In this document: one piece after another, positions 1 through 11,030 of the stretch
Layout of the letters: the number at the start of each line of letters is the position of its first letter
How positions within the stretch are numbered: the first letter of the stretch is position 1
Origin: Aselliscus stoliczkanus
Lineage: Eukaryota > Chordata > Mammalia > Chiroptera > Hipposideridae
DNA: 64,000 bases
Assembly: GCA_033961575.1 (NCBI GenBank)
Contig: CM066737.1
Location: 87,850,271 to 87,914,270, forward strand
Direction of reading: 5' to 3'
Position numbers and translations under genes: made by a program
Notes under the pieces: model-generated
What the model was told of the DNA's origin: nothing
Seen by the model: the letters and a program-made list of their open reading frames with translations, nothing else
Databases searched by the model: none

Positions 1-513
1 TGTGTGGTGATTATTAGAGTTTCTGACCCATACTAAACATACATAAAGTGGTTTTTTTTCCACTAAAATTAGAGGTTATATGATGTAACGTAAAATATAA
101 GAGGCTGTGGATAATGATACTTTTTACCCAAAGGCAAAAAACACAGAACAAGCATAGCCTTCAAAATCAGATATACATGGACTCTACTATTTTCTCCAAG
201 CACCACCTATGTTGGCAAGTTACTTAGCCTCTTTGTTTCTCCATTTCTTCACCTTGAAAATGAATTGAACAATGCACACCTTGCAAGGCTGATGTGAGAA
301 TTCAATCTAATATATGCATAGTTTCTGTCAGATTATCAGAAATGAGGAAGGAATATCTCTTCAATATTATCATATTCTAATCTAATTTCAGGGTTTTACA
401 CTTTGTTAATATTTGTAATTAGCAGTATGATTGAGTTTGCTGACAAATTAGGAAGACATAATGACAAACTTGAAAATGATTCAATGATTTTCTTTTTCTC
501 CCTTTTGATAAAG
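1..513 (+). other. DMD: DMD intron 21, 3' end
   Basis: This is AT-rich intronic sequence ending in the acceptor of exon 22 (pyrimidine stretch, then ATAAAG, with AG at 512-513). A degraded MIR occupies about 170-330. Nothing else is recognisable. Confidence 0.85.
170..330 (+). repeat. MIR SINE fragment
   Basis: The order of motifs fits a degraded MIR core: a GGCAAGTTACTTAGCCTCT-like block, then a cTCCAtTTCTTCAcCTTGAAAATGAA-like block, then a TGATGTGAGAATTCAAT-like block. This is an ancient mammal-wide tRNA-derived SINE and is called by eye. Confidence 0.6.
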
Positions 514-659
514 TTTTTGACACGTTGCCACCCATGCGCTATCAGGAGACTATGAGCACCGTCCTGACATGGATCCAGCAGTCAGAAACCAAACTCTCTA
601 TACCTCAGGTTACCATCACTGACTATGAAATCATGGAACGGAGACTCAGCGAGTTACAG
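514..659 (+). CDS. DMD: dystrophin exon 22 (146 bp)
   Basis: The exon encodes dystrophin residues about 935-983 (human numbering), the end of the repeat 5/6 boundary and helix A of spectrin-like repeat 6. Dystrophin links cortical actin to the dystroglycan complex under the muscle membrane. The exon enters with two bases completing a split codon, then reads 48 codons (FDTLPPMRYQETM...SELQ) with no stop. Its length equals human exon 22. The acceptor is ATAAAG and the donor is CAG|GTCTTT, which departs from GTRAGT after the GT and is probably weak. Against the human protein as I remember it, about 9 of 48 residues differ, the highest rate of the exons here. It is the only exon in the window whose length is not a multiple of three. 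Confidence 0.97.
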
Positions 660-1589
660 GTCTTTGATTGTGTGAATGTCTTAAACAGTGCAGTGCACAT
701 CTTGTCTACCGAGCAATCACATGGGTGAAACCTTAAAATAACATTATAATAAAATAATCGTGGCAACTCTGATAGTGTACCAGTTGAAAAAAATGAAGAC
801 AAGACTTTAAACATTGAATATGTTATGCATTTGTGCCTTATCTCTGTTAGATGAAGCTTTCATCTTTGAAGATGATGATATGGTCTACTTATGAAGTGTA
901 TGCTTTCTCATTTAGTATGTATTTTAGACACACTGATTTTGAGTATTATAAAAGCGGTATTATTTTCCCCCTTTGCTTGCTGATTTGTAGCTCCTCTCAT
1001 ATTTCCAAACAGAAGGAGGTAAAATCAGTGTAGTGGTAAAAATAGTTTTAATTTAAATACTAGTTTTATGTAGTAATGCAGTTACTTATTTGAGTTCTAA
1101 TAACTATGTTTCTAATAGCCTGATATTAGGATATAGTAAATGCTTATATGGGAAATAAAAGAAATAATTTATAAGAGATTTAGAATCTTTTCCTAACATC
1201 TCTGAAAAGCCTGTGTTGTATATACAATCACATTTCATTTTTTTAAGATATGAAAACATACTCATTAGTTATATTTAGGAACTTAAATCGTATATTCATA
1301 TTTTTAGAATTAAGAAAAAAGATAAAAATTATAGCTTTGTTATATGAGGAGTTCTTTTTTGAGAATGAGATAGTTTCTTAACAAAATAATTTTAGAAGTA
1401 TTTTGTCAAATTAATTTTTAAAAAGCATTTCTTGTGTGTACTGTCCCATTTAGAAAACTTCCTCTACTATAATACCAAACACACTATAACTATTTAATTT
1501 TTTTTCTGTTTACATTGTTGTTTTTAATATTTGGAATGATTCCAAATTTACCTTGTAAAGTATGTGACTGAATAGAAGTACATACCTAG

Positions 1590-2930
1590 AAAAAAGTAAC
1601 AGTACCATTGTATAGCAACTAGGGGAGTGGACTAAATACACAAGAAATGGTGCATGGATGAGTGGGAAAGTAAATTTCTACTGAAAACACAGTGAAGAAA
1701 AGAAAATTATTTGTAAACATTATTAAGAAAATATATTCAGTTACTGGAAACAATTGAAGTTAGAACCTTGCATCGAATGTTACAAAATACCACATAAATT
1801 AAAAGTCCCAAAACATTTTTATAAATGTTGGAGACATTTTTAATAAAAATATTTAAAAACAAACAGGGAAGCATAAACATCAGTGGAAACAGTCACAGAC
1901 ATTGTAAAAATACCAGATATAATTTAAAAGAAAAATGAGACCAACAAAAAATTTATTTGAATAAGGGCAAAAGTCATTAATAAGGAAGTCACGAAAAGGA
2001 GACATAAACAACCACTAAACATATGAAAAATTAGAACTTGAATTGTAAAGGAAGAAGTACATATTTACAAAAAAAAAAAGCAGTACAGATTTACAAACTG
2101 AGATATCATTTTTCACATGCTAAATTACAAAAGAAGAGAAAAAAACCCTCAACAAACCCAAAAGAGATAATAATAAGTGCAGATCTGGCAGCAATGAGCT
2201 ATTTTCTCACTAACTCTTGGAGAAGTAAATGAATATACATTTTGCTGAGGAAAACTTTTCAATTCCTCCTAATAACCTACAAAATAATTCATTTAATTGT
2301 ACACATGAATCCTATTTCCATGAAGTCTGTATCTTACGGAAATAATCAGAATGCTCTCAAAGATATAGATAGTTGAGGTACATAGATCTTAAACATAATT
2401 TACAGAAGTAGAAAACTCAAATTTAATTTTTAGAGCTAATAATGGGACATGGTTAAATGAACTAGAGAAGCCATTAAAATTTATGTTTTTTAAAAATAAT
2501 GAAATGGGTGAAGGCTCACAGTAAAATACCCTGCTAAAAATACTGTTATCTGCATGCTATATATGGATTGTCTAAGTAATCAAACAATGGTAATGGTTTA
2601 ATAAAGTAAAATAAAAGTAAAACTTAAAATGCCACAAAATATGCATAAGACATTATGCAACCATACAAGTTAGCTGTGTGACATATTTTGGGTATGTTAT
2701 AGGTCACATCATAAAAGTAGGAATAAATGTGTACATGTGCACATCATAAGGTCAGATATTCAGCAGTTATACATAGAAAAAACTGAAAGTTTATAGAGAA
2801 TCATAATAGTTGCATATAATGTGTATTTTTCCATATTTTATCTTGAACCTTTATTACTTTAAAACCAGAAAGTAACATTTAAATATATATTGAGTAGGGG
2901 AAACCTAAAGATAGGCATACTATTAAAAGG
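1590..2930 (+). mobile_element. Old L1 (L1M/HAL1-type) ORF2 and 3' remnant
   Basis: The A-rich sense strand preserves the order typical of decayed L1 ORF2 ends: a block like 'accactaaacatatgaaaaa' near 2011, then 'gagatatcatttttcacatgctaaattacaaaag' near 2100. No reading frame survives. The family assignment is by eye and both ends are vague. Confidence 0.45.
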
Positions 2931-2935
2931 AATTG

Positions 2936-2938
<3 letters not shown>

Positions 2939-2976
<38 letters not shown>
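2939..2976 (+). repeat. (AC)19 microsatellite
   Basis: A perfect dinucleotide run sits in intron 22, followed by a short TATATACATATAC extension. It is likely to be length-polymorphic. Confidence 0.97.
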
Positions 2977-2979
<3 letters not shown>

Positions 2980-3737
2980 TATATACATATACAGATGGTG
3001 CTAAAACAATGTATACACATTTTAAGAATGGAAAAAACAGTATTAAAATTGTAATATAATGCATGACGCTAGCATTCATTTGATTAGCGCCATCTTTTAA
3101 GCGAATGTCATACTACACATTGCTACATATATATGTAAAACCCACTTCATAAATTCTCCCTCAAATTACCCTAGAATTTCACTATAACACTACAAAACAT
3201 ACCAATGTCTTGAAAAATATGAAACTTTAGTTAACTTGGTATTAGCAGACCATCCATCTGGTAACTTATTCACAGTTTTGTTTTCCCAGATATCAATATG
3301 ATTTAGTTATAGTTTACATAGGGAGCTTAGAAGTTCTCCTCCTAGAGGCTCAGTATAATTAAGTTCAACTCCATTAACTGTATCATAAATGCAGTTATTA
3401 ATATACAGACATGATAGAATAAAATTAGGTGTGTTCAAACTCTGGTACTATAAGGTGCAGTTTTGGATATATTTGTCATTATTCATAAAACTAGGCATAG
3501 GTTTTAAAATAAAATACTACTAAGTAATGTGAAAATTACTCTCATGATAAAAAGTAGAATTTCAATTACCACTAGTTATTTTATAACTAGTATTACATCA
3601 TCTATTGTTTTAGGTATTTGAATCACCTAGCTTTTAAATTCATTTCATTTAACTGAAGTTGGTCACTGGTACTGCACAATGAAACTCAGTATTATTCGTC
3701 ATTTAGTATACATTTACTTTCCTTTTGCAATTTGAAG

Positions 3738-3950
3738 GCTTTACAAAGTTCTCTGCAAGAGCAGCAAAGTGGGGTAAACTATCTCAGCACCACTGTGAAA
3801 GAGATGTCACAGAAAACGCCCTCTGATATTAGCCGGAAATACCAATCAGAATTTGAAGAGATTGATGGCCGCTGGAAAAAGCTCTCCTCTCAGCTGGTTG
3901 AACATTGCCAAAAGCTAGAGGAGCACATGGCTAAACTCCGAAAAATTGAG
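3738..3950 (+). CDS. DMD: dystrophin exon 23 (213 bp)
   Basis: The exon encodes residues about 984-1054, most of spectrin-like repeat 6, including helices B and C. All 71 codons (starting ALQSSLQEQQSG, ending AKLRKIE) are open, it starts at a codon boundary, and the length equals human exon 23. Heptad-like leucine spacing and the conserved tryptophan (GRWKKLSSQL) are visible. The acceptor is TTTGAAG and the donor is GAG|GTGATT, weaker than consensus. About 9 of 71 residues differ from the human sequence as recalled, including a final E where human has Q. In the mouse gene this is the exon carrying the mdx nonsense change (established); the frame here is intact. Confidence 0.98.
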
Positions 3951-4617
3951 GTGATTCAAGGTTTTAACTTTTATATTCATTTTTTTCTCTTTACTTGTTT
4001 CTCCCCTAACAATGTGTTATAAAATTTAAAGGCAAATAAGTATTAATTAGGCAAATAATAACTTCCATAGTTCAAAGTCGGTGATACCTCTTTCTCAAAG
4101 GAATGTAGTTTGCCTATTTTTTTAAAAAAAAAGAAAACAGTAATTAGGAGTTCTGCTTCTTAGATGTTCTTTCAAAATTCATGTTTGTTTTCCACCAATA
4201 CCAATGGGATTTAAACATAATTTTAGCTCAAATAATGTTCAAAACCAGTCTTTCCTTTAGTCTGGTTGTCTTTTAAAATATAGCTGTCATTTAGCTTATG
4301 AATAAATAAAAAGTTATCTACCATGTAATATAGTCATATCATTTCCGAGCATATTTCACTTATAATTACGTTATAAACATAACCCCATCACCTTCCACAA
4401 CTGGCTTCTACTGACTTAATTGATTTGAATAGTGCCACCATATTAATAATCACTCAAGCTGAAAATAGTAACAATTACATTCTACTCTAAAGTCTAAAAT
4501 ATTTAGTGATATAAGCAATATCTCTCTTATGTGGTGAATTTTTGTGAATATTAATGCTGCTAAGAATCTTTGAAAGCATGATGCATAATGAAAAATCATT
4601 GGAACAAGAAGCTTCTG

Positions 4618-4806
4618 TAATTGAATGTATATGGTCACAGGACGTGGAGTACAGCATAGGGAATAGACTCAGTGGTATTGTAACAGCTATTTACGTGTTA
4701 GAGGGGTAATATATTGGGAGTGATGGTTATCACTTTGTGAGGGAGGGTTGTAAATGCCTAACTATGACATTGTTTGGTACACCTGAAACTAAAAAAAAAA
4801 AGAGAG
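4618..4806 (+). mobile_element. L1 3'-UTR insertion with 12-bp target duplication
   Basis: The sequence runs from GTATATGGTCACAGGAC through the terminal TTTGGTACACCTGAAACT block to an A tail. It is flanked by AAGAAGCTTCTG at 4606-4617 and again at 4807-4818. This is a 5'-truncated L1 in sense orientation. Confidence 0.8.
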
Positions 4807-5059
4807 AAGAAGCTTCTGGATTTAAATCCCAGTCAGTTACTCAGTTGTTTTTCTTACCTTGTACAAACCAAAAGACTGAGTAGTCCTAAAGTATTCTGTA
4901 ACGTACGACATACACATCTACACATAAACATATGTGCATGCATATGCACATCTACATGCATACATAAAAACACATTCTTGCTAGTGCCAATGGTAAAAGA
5001 GGGTATAATTACATGGTCCTTGCCACTAAGTCCACATTCTAGTGAAGGAGAAAGATAAG

Positions 5060-5490
5060 TGTATTAATTTCATGTTGCTGCTGTAACATATTACCACAAG
5101 TTTAATGGCTTAAAACAACACAAATTTATTACCCTATAGTTCTGGAGGTCCGAAGTCCAAAATTAGTGTCAGGTGGCCAAGGTGTAGGCAGGGCTGTGTC
5201 CTTTCTGGAGGCTTTAGGAAAGAATCTATTTTCTTATCACTTTTAGCTTCTGGAGCTACATGCATTCCTTGGCTCATGTCTCCATCTTCAAGGCCAGCAG
5301 TGAAGTATCTTTCAGTGTCTCTAACTCCAACATTCCTGCCTTCCTTTTTATAAGGACCCTTGTGACTACATGATACCTGGCTGGAAAGCCCAGGACAATC
5401 TCCCCATCTCAAAATCCTTAACGTAGTCTCAACTGCAAAGTCTTTCTTGCTAAGTAAAGTGACATATTCACAGGTTCCAGGGATTACGGC
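5060..5490 (-). mobile_element. ERVL-MaLR-type solo LTR (MLT1/MST-like), antisense
   Basis: The block 'gctgtaacatattaccacaa...ggcttaaaacaacacaaatttatt...agttctggaggtccgaagtcc' is the reverse complement of the 3' end of MaLR LTRs, and the downstream 'cttataaggacccttgtgac' fits the same class. No internal retroviral genes are seen. It is an ancient, inactive long terminal repeat. Confidence 0.6.
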
Positions 5491-5848
5491 CTGAAAGTAT
5501 TCAGCTAGTACAGGAAGTAAATTAAACAGTATGGTAAAAGTTATGACAATAGGCAGAAAAGAAACCCAACATAAACTGGGGAAAAAGGTTATGAAATGTT
5601 CTTGCAACATGGGTTATGTGGGCTATATCTTGAACAAGTAGAATTTAGTCAGCCAATAAAGAGGGAGAAAGAGTCCTGACAAAATCAGGAACAAAAAAAC
5701 TGGAAGTGGTTCAATATTGGGGAAACAAAAATATGTTTGGAGATTAATAAAATGTATTATTAGAAAAATGATCTGGGAAATAGATTATGAATGGTCCTGA
5801 ATACCATGCTTTGGAATACAAATTATAACCTAATGGTGATGGGATTAA

Positions 5849-5849
5849 A

Positions 5850-5891
<42 letters not shown>
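5849..5891 (+). repeat. (AAT)14 microsatellite
   Basis: A perfect trinucleotide run in intron 23. It explains the polyisoleucine and polyleucine frames on either strand, which are not genes. Confidence 0.95.
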
Positions 5892-5893
<2 letters not shown>

Positions 5894-6132
5894 TGTTGAA
5901 CTGTTTATTGGTATTTCAAAGGAGGAAAGGTATGATGGCATTTGTGTATTCAAAGCATCACTATGATAAGAGGAAGGAGGAGGGAAAAAATACTGACAAC
6001 AGTGTGGAGAATGGTTACAGTGGGTAAGATTGAGGCAGTTACCAAAAAGAGCCAGTGCAGCAGTCAAGGAGCCAATAAGATCTGAACTAGGACAACGGTA
6101 ACATGGAAGAAGCATAAAACCAGACTTGAGAG

Positions 6133-6239
6133 GGGCCAGCCGAGTGGCGCAGTGGTTAAGCGCTGGCTTGGGAAGCCAGCAGCCCCGGTTCGGTCCCACA
6201 TATGAGGGCCAGTGACTGCCCTCACAAAAAAGAAAAACA
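6133..6239 (+). mobile_element. tRNA-derived SINE (family A), sense, perfect 17-bp target duplication
   Basis: The element starts GGGGCCAGCCGAGTGGCGC, carries an A-box-like TGGCGCAGTGG and a B-box-like GGTTCGGTCCC, then CATATGAGGGCCAGTGACTGCCCTC and an A-rich tail. AAAACCAGACTTGAGAG flanks it at 6116-6132 and 6240-6256 without a mismatch, so the insertion is fairly young. A tRNA gene is excluded by the repeated body and the tail. Confidence 0.93.
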
Positions 6240-6529
6240 AAAACCAGACTTGAGAGATATCAGCAAAATAATGATGGTGATATCGAGAGCTCTTAGATTT
6301 AGTCAAATGCTTTTAAAATTATTATTAATCATATTCAAGGGGTAACTTCCTGTGAAGCACATATTTTGAATAGAAATTTAAGAAAGGAGAAAATAGCACA
6401 ATCTAAAAAGCATAGTTGCATTGTATGGAAATAAAGAAGTTTGAAAATTACACTTTTGAAAAGTAGCCCCCAAAAGCATTTAGCAGGATGTGAAAGAATA
6501 ATGGGAGGCACTTGACTATTTTGTTTTAA

Positions 6530-6690
6530 TTCAAGTTTATTGGGGTGCCAATGTTTATTAAAGTTACATAGGTTGCAGGTATACAATTCTGTAATCCATC
6601 ATCTATATCTCACATTGTGTGCTTACCACCCAGAGTCAGTTCTCCTTCCATCATCATATATTTGATCCTATTTAGGGTTCTTGGCTATTT
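6530..6690 (-). mobile_element. L1 3' end, antisense
   Basis: Reading the minus strand, the L1 3' UTR (…ACTGACTCTGGGTGGTAAGCACACAA…) ends in the CACCCCAATAAACTT-type terminus. The plus strand shows 'aagtttattggggtgccaatg...cccagagtcagttctccttccatcatcatatatttgatcc'. Confidence 0.8.
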
Positions 6691-7269
6691 ATAAATGACA
6701 AAAGAGGGAATTTTTTCACTCGATCTTTACTTCAACCTGATAAGGCAAATAAGAAATTAGAAGCAAAAGTTTTCTCTTTAAAAATGACAGAATTATGGTG
6801 TGAAAGTTCCCAACTGGAGGGGCTATTTAAACTGTCAACTGCAAAATAACAATTTGTGAAAGTTCAGGTTTAGGGAGACTATAAAGACACCATGACATTG
6901 AGTTTTATGTTCATAGTTTGTTTTATGTACTGTAAGGGCACATTGTTAGTATTATCATGAGTTGTTGTGTAACTTAAAATTTCTCTAGAGGGGAATATGA
7001 TTTAGTGTTCTCGAGAGTAACATCATAAAACCACATTTGGTAGTAATTTTTTATTTTTAACAATAGCAGACTTCATACACCAGTGCTTATACAGTAGACC
7101 ATAAAAATGCAGGCTCAGTCAAAATAGTCTTTTCCTCAATAGCTACTTAGAGACATCCTTCAAAAATGGGAATTGTTCCTGGGCTTGTGTTCAGACATGT
7201 CACCATGCCGAATTGTGGTATGAGAAATCAGCACCCCAACAATGCCTTACAATGGGTCTCTGATTCCAG

Positions 7270-7383
7270 AATCACATAAAAACCCTGAAGAAATGGATGG
7301 CTGAAGTTGGTGTTTTCCTAAAGGAGGAATGGCCTGCCCTTGGCGATGTAGAAATCCTTAAAAAGCAGCTGAAGCAGTGCAGG
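7270..7383 (+). CDS. DMD: dystrophin exon 24 (114 bp)
   Basis: The exon encodes residues about 1055-1092, the first helix of spectrin-like repeat 7. It has 38 open codons (NHIKTLKKWMAEVGVF...LKQCR), the same length as human exon 24, in phase 0 at both ends. The acceptor is TTCCAG|A and the donor AGG|GTAAGA, both strong. About 3 of 38 residues differ from recalled human. The conserved KKWM and EEWPALGD motifs of this repeat are intact. Confidence 0.98.
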
Positions 7384-7448
7384 GTAAGATCTATATATAA
7401 CTTTCATATGAAGACTTTTATATGGAAAATATATATTTTTTGTTATAT

Positions 7449-7694
7449 CCATGGTTCTCAACCAGGGGCAAGTCTCCATCACCCCCACCCCCTGCCACAA
7501 CCCCCAGGGGACATTTAGCAGTTTCTAGAATCATTTTTCTTTGTCACAACCTGGAGTGGGGTGGATGCTGCTGGCCTGGAGTGGGTGGAGGCCAGGGATG
7601 CTTCTAAACATCCTACAATGCACGGGACAGCCCCCCACGACAAAGAATTGCGCAGTCCAAAATGCCAGTTAGTGCCAAGGTTGAGAAACTGGGT
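7449..7694 (+). mobile_element. MER5A-like hAT-Charlie nonautonomous DNA transposon
   Basis: It begins ATGGTTCTCAACCAGGGGC and ends GTGCCAAGGTTGAGAAAC, giving the expected terminal inverted repeats. The internal blocks GGGATGCTTCTAAACATCC and TACAATGCACGGGACAGCCC are characteristic of MER5A. It is an ancient eutherian element and noncoding. Confidence 0.9.
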
Positions 7695-8242
7695 TAAGTA
7701 AATAAATGAGAACCAGAAAAATGTGTCCTTTTACTCAACCCTCATTTAACAAGGTTATTTTGATATAAGATGCAGTTGACTTGAAAGGTAAATAATCCTT
7801 TGAGCTCTTCTTTATATCTTATTACAGATTATCGAGCATACTATGTTGTTCTTTCCATGCATATTGAACAGTACTATAGTATTATATGCTATGGGTTTTT
7901 GAAATAATATTCATTATACCACTGTCATGCAGTGGGAAGAAAATAATCTAGCTCTTTAAATAATTTCCTTTGCAAATACAAGCTAAAAATAGAAACCCAC
8001 CTTACACATAATGTTCACACTCATCATATTGTAACCAATTGCTGCTGCAGTATCCTGTGTTTGAAAACCAAAATCCTTACAAAAACAATGATATAAAGCC
8101 CATTATTTTCACATTTTTCTAACAAGAAATAGTAAATTTATTTCCTTTTGTATCTAATCTAAGCAGAGTACAGCTAATTTCCTGCTTCATTCATGCCATA
8201 AGGACCACTGAACATATTTTGCATGGCTTATAATATATTTAA

Positions 8243-8245
<3 letters not shown>

Positions 8246-8287
<42 letters not shown>
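8246..8287 (+). repeat. (GT)21 microsatellite near the exon 25 acceptor
   Basis: An uninterrupted GT/TG run of 42 bp lies in intron 24, ending 124 bp upstream of exon 25. In the transcript this is a UG repeat, a known binding sequence for TDP-43-type proteins; an effect here is only possible. Confidence 0.96.
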
Positions 8288-8289
<2 letters not shown>

Positions 8290-8411
8290 CAGATTTGAAA
8301 AGGACAAAATTCATGTGTCATATCATGATTCCTAATTGTATGTTGTCTGTTTTGCGTTTCTATTATGTTGATATAATTTTTTCAGCTAGCTTAAATTTAT
8401 TATTTCCTTAG

Positions 8412-8567
8412 CTTTTAGTTAATGATATACAGACAATTCAGCCCAGTCTAAATAGTGTCAATGAAGGTGGGCAGAAGATAAAGAGTGAAGCGGAGCCAGA
8501 GTTTGCTTCCAGACTTGAGATAGAACTCAGAGAACTCAACACTCAGTGGGACCACATGTGCCGACAG
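8412..8567 (+). CDS. DMD: dystrophin exon 25 (156 bp)
   Basis: The exon encodes residues about 1093-1144, helices B and C of spectrin-like repeat 7. It has 52 open codons beginning LLVNDIQTIQPSLNSV and ending TQWDHMCRQ, with the conserved tryptophan of helix C. Length and phase equal human exon 25. The acceptor is TTTCCTTAG|C and the donor CAG|GTATGT. About 5 of 52 residues differ from recalled human, mostly conservative. Confidence 0.98.
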
Positions 8568-8918
8568 GTATGTACAGTCTCTTCACTGTGGATTGCCTCT
8601 ATTAAATTAAGATTTCTTAATGCCTCCCTTCTTCATTGTCCTTTTAAAAAGTTTAGTCTCTGACTAGGTTGAAGCTTTAAAGCAGGGTTAGTTCAAATCA
8701 GTCTTTGTCTAGCATGTAAAATATTTTCACAGTAGATTTTTAAAATAATGTGTATTCATCTTATTGGGGTCCTAAAATGACCTTCTTGAATATCACATTA
8801 GGCATTATTTTGATTGAATGTTTTCTTCAGTGCATAACTTAATAAATAGTAATTGGATGAACAAATGATACTTTACACAGTTGTATACTTGGTACAGAAA
8901 TAAAATGAATGAGTAATA

Positions 8919-9601
8919 CTGTATTTTGTCGGTGTAGTGCATGTGTATAATGTGCACCCACATTTTTGGCCCAAACTTTCAGGGCAAAAATCTTTTGTTT
9001 TAATTTTATAATTCAAATTTTTATTTGTTTACATTTAGGTACATGTTTTTTTGTATTATAAAGGAATTGTAACATTTGTTTTTAACATATTATGGTACAA
9101 GAAATTTTACATAGCAAATAATTACAAAACATGAGAAAAGATACAAGGTACAAGAAATTTTATGTACCAGTTAACAAATTTACAATATTTAGGTATCATA
9201 GAAGACTAGAACTCTTTGTCGTTGCAAGTTCGTCATAAATTCAACAAAACTGATTATCGTATCCCAGGGTATTATTTTGCATACAGATATCATTATTGAT
9301 TTCTAGACTTAAACTTCTTTGGTTTTTTTTTGAGGGCAGTGTCACTGGCCCTCATATGTGGGATCTGAACCAGGGCCGCTGGAGTCCCAAGCCAGTGCTT
9401 AACCACCGCGCCACTTGGCTGGCCCTAGAGTTACACTTTTAACTCATAAGCATAAGCATTGAGTTAAGCATTCTTTTTAAAAGAATTAAAAACATATAGT
9501 TACAGAATTAGTGCTACCCATGTATAATGCACATCCTTATTTTTCCCTCACAAATTTGGGCAACAAAAATGCGCATTATATCTTTACATGGCAAAATACT
9601 G
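8919..9601. mobile_element. Tc1/mariner-type nonautonomous element with TA target sites, split by a SINE
   Basis: The left end CTGTATTTTG and the right end (reverse complement CAGTATTTTGC) form imperfect inverted repeats, each flanked by TA (8917-8918 and 9602-9603). The subterminal blocks 'tgtataatgtgcaccca' near 8944 and 'tgtataatgcacatcc' near 9520 are repeated. No transposase frame is present. A family A SINE at 9323-9426 interrupts it. Confidence 0.65.
9323..9426 (-). mobile_element. tRNA-derived SINE (family A), antisense
   Basis: An antisense copy with a poly-T start, then TGAGGGCAGTGTCACTGGCC, CTCATATGTGGGATC, and the box region ending GCGCCACTTGGCTGGCCC. It lies inside the TA-flanked DNA transposon. 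Confidence 0.9.
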
Positions 9602-10854
9602 TATACGCGTATGCACTAATATGACAAATAACTTTTACTTCTGATTGTTAAGATTGACAAGTTTGGCTTCTTCATTTATTTCAATAAATGATTAAGATTG
9701 GGAAATAGTTAAGAACAGCTCGGTGAAAAAAGTACAAAATAGCTATACACACACCTGAGTTCCTCATTTTTATACAGCAGAGTGTTTTATAGATACTTAT
9801 TTTCAATTTTAAGGTTAAGTCATGGAAAAATAAATATTATATACACAAGTAGTGTATATTTCATACTTCCTATTCAAAAGATGAAATTTTGACCCAAAGC
9901 AGTGATTACTTTTCAACACACCAGTACCTTTTTTGAAATTAATGAGAGGTTTTATTTTATGTGTATTTGAAGCAGTTAGTCTTTTGTTATTTCTAAGTAA
10001 TCTTTCCAAGTTGAAAAGAGATCAGGCTAAAAGGCAAAAACTAACTTTGAAAAAGACAAGAATTTAGAAAAACAAAACAAGCTACCCAGCTAATACCATC
10101 ACAGACAAATGCTCAACAGTTCTATTAACTCAGAGATGAGATAGCCCTGAGTAAGCTAGCTTGCATTCTTCTCTTGGAGTAAGCGAGTTCTAGAAGGGAT
10201 GTTCAGGGGAGGAAAAATATTACTTAGATAACAGATTATACCACTGATATTTTCCTGGAAGGCCAGTATGAAAGGTATTTGTTTGTTGAATGTTTTTAAT
10301 GGAGTAATACAAAGAACAAACCAGTTTATACCAAGGAAGAAAACCAGAACAAAAAAATGTACAGAATCAATAGTATTATGAAAATTTCCAGTTTTTTACA
10401 TGTTACAGAAGTGTGTTTTTAAAAGTATCTCTTTATTCTTAAAATGTCTTTGCTTAAGACCTTATGCCTGCGATAAAATATACCAAGAATTTGTTGTTCA
10501 AGACAAGTATTGTAAACACATTAGCCAGCTGCATAACAAAAATTCCATAGATCCCGGCCACACTCTCATCTCATCCTGGAATATTTTATGTCTCTCTGGT
10601 TCTTGGAATATCGCACTGTCCATGCTCTGACTTTATTGCCACATGATTTAATTTTTTTTAAGCTCATAAATCAGTGGTTCTTTATTATTCAGCAATTTAT
10701 GTGAAAGTGGGTGTCCAGATACAGTGAAAAATTTCTTGTTCATGCTCAATTTGTTGCAGAGAGAGTTAACATACATGGGAAGGATAATTACTTCTAAAAT
10801 TTTGGGGAAACAATATTGATATGGCCATTTGGCAGAGACCAGGAATCCTCAAAC

Positions 10855-11030
10855 TTCTTTTTGTAATTAAATTTATTGGGGTGACAGTGGTTAGTAAAAT
10901 TACATAGGTTTTAAGTGTACATATCTATAGTACATCATCTATAATATATATCACATTGTATGCTCATCATCCAGAGTTAGTTCTCCTTCCATCACCATAT
11001 ATTTGACTCCCTTGACCCTCTTCTATGATC
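10855..11030 (-). mobile_element. L1 3' end, antisense
   Basis: The plus strand reads 'taaatttattggggtgacagtggttagtaaaattacatagg...ccagagttagttctccttccatcaccatatatttgac', the reverse complement of the L1 3' UTR and terminus seen repeatedly in this window. Confidence 0.85.

Larger units (their letters stand above)
660..3737 (+). other. DMD: DMD intron 22
   Basis: This 3.1-kb AT-rich intron begins with GTCTTT and ends TTTGAAG at exon 23. About 1590-2990 resembles the 3' half of a very old L1 in sense orientation. A 38-bp (AC)n tract lies at 2939-2976. The stretches 660-1590 and 3000-3737 show nothing recognisable. Confidence 0.9.
3951..7269 (+). other. DMD: DMD intron 23
   Basis: This 3.3-kb intron holds an L1 3' end with target duplication (4618-4806), an antisense MaLR LTR (about 5060-5490), an (AAT)n run, a young tRNA-SINE with a perfect target duplication (6133-6239) and an antisense L1 3' end (about 6530-6690). 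The remaining stretches (3951-4600, 5500-5840, 6690-7269) show nothing recognisable. The acceptor is a good TTCCAG. Confidence 0.9.
7384..8411 (+). other. DMD: DMD intron 24
   Basis: At 1.03 kb this is the shortest canonical intron in the window. A MER5A-like hAT element fills 7449-7694, starting 65 bp after the donor, and a (GT)21 run ends 124 bp before the acceptor TTTCCTTAG. The rest (7700-8240) shows nothing recognisable. Confidence 0.93.

Noticed and set aside
2879..3079. Minus-strand frame with a Val-Cys run
   Set aside because: The run is the (AC)19 microsatellite translated; flanks are random.
5134..5610. 158-codon minus-strand open frame
   Set aside because: It lies mostly across the antisense MaLR-type LTR, shows no domain and has no start or splice context of a gene.
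6133..6239. Possible tRNA genes at the A/B-box regions of the SINEs
   Set aside because: The acceptor stem does not close, the same head recurs many times with A-rich tails and target duplications, so these are SINEs.
5744..6306. Minus-strand frames of 151 and 80 codons
   Set aside because: They are made of the (AAT)n run and the family A SINE read in antisense.
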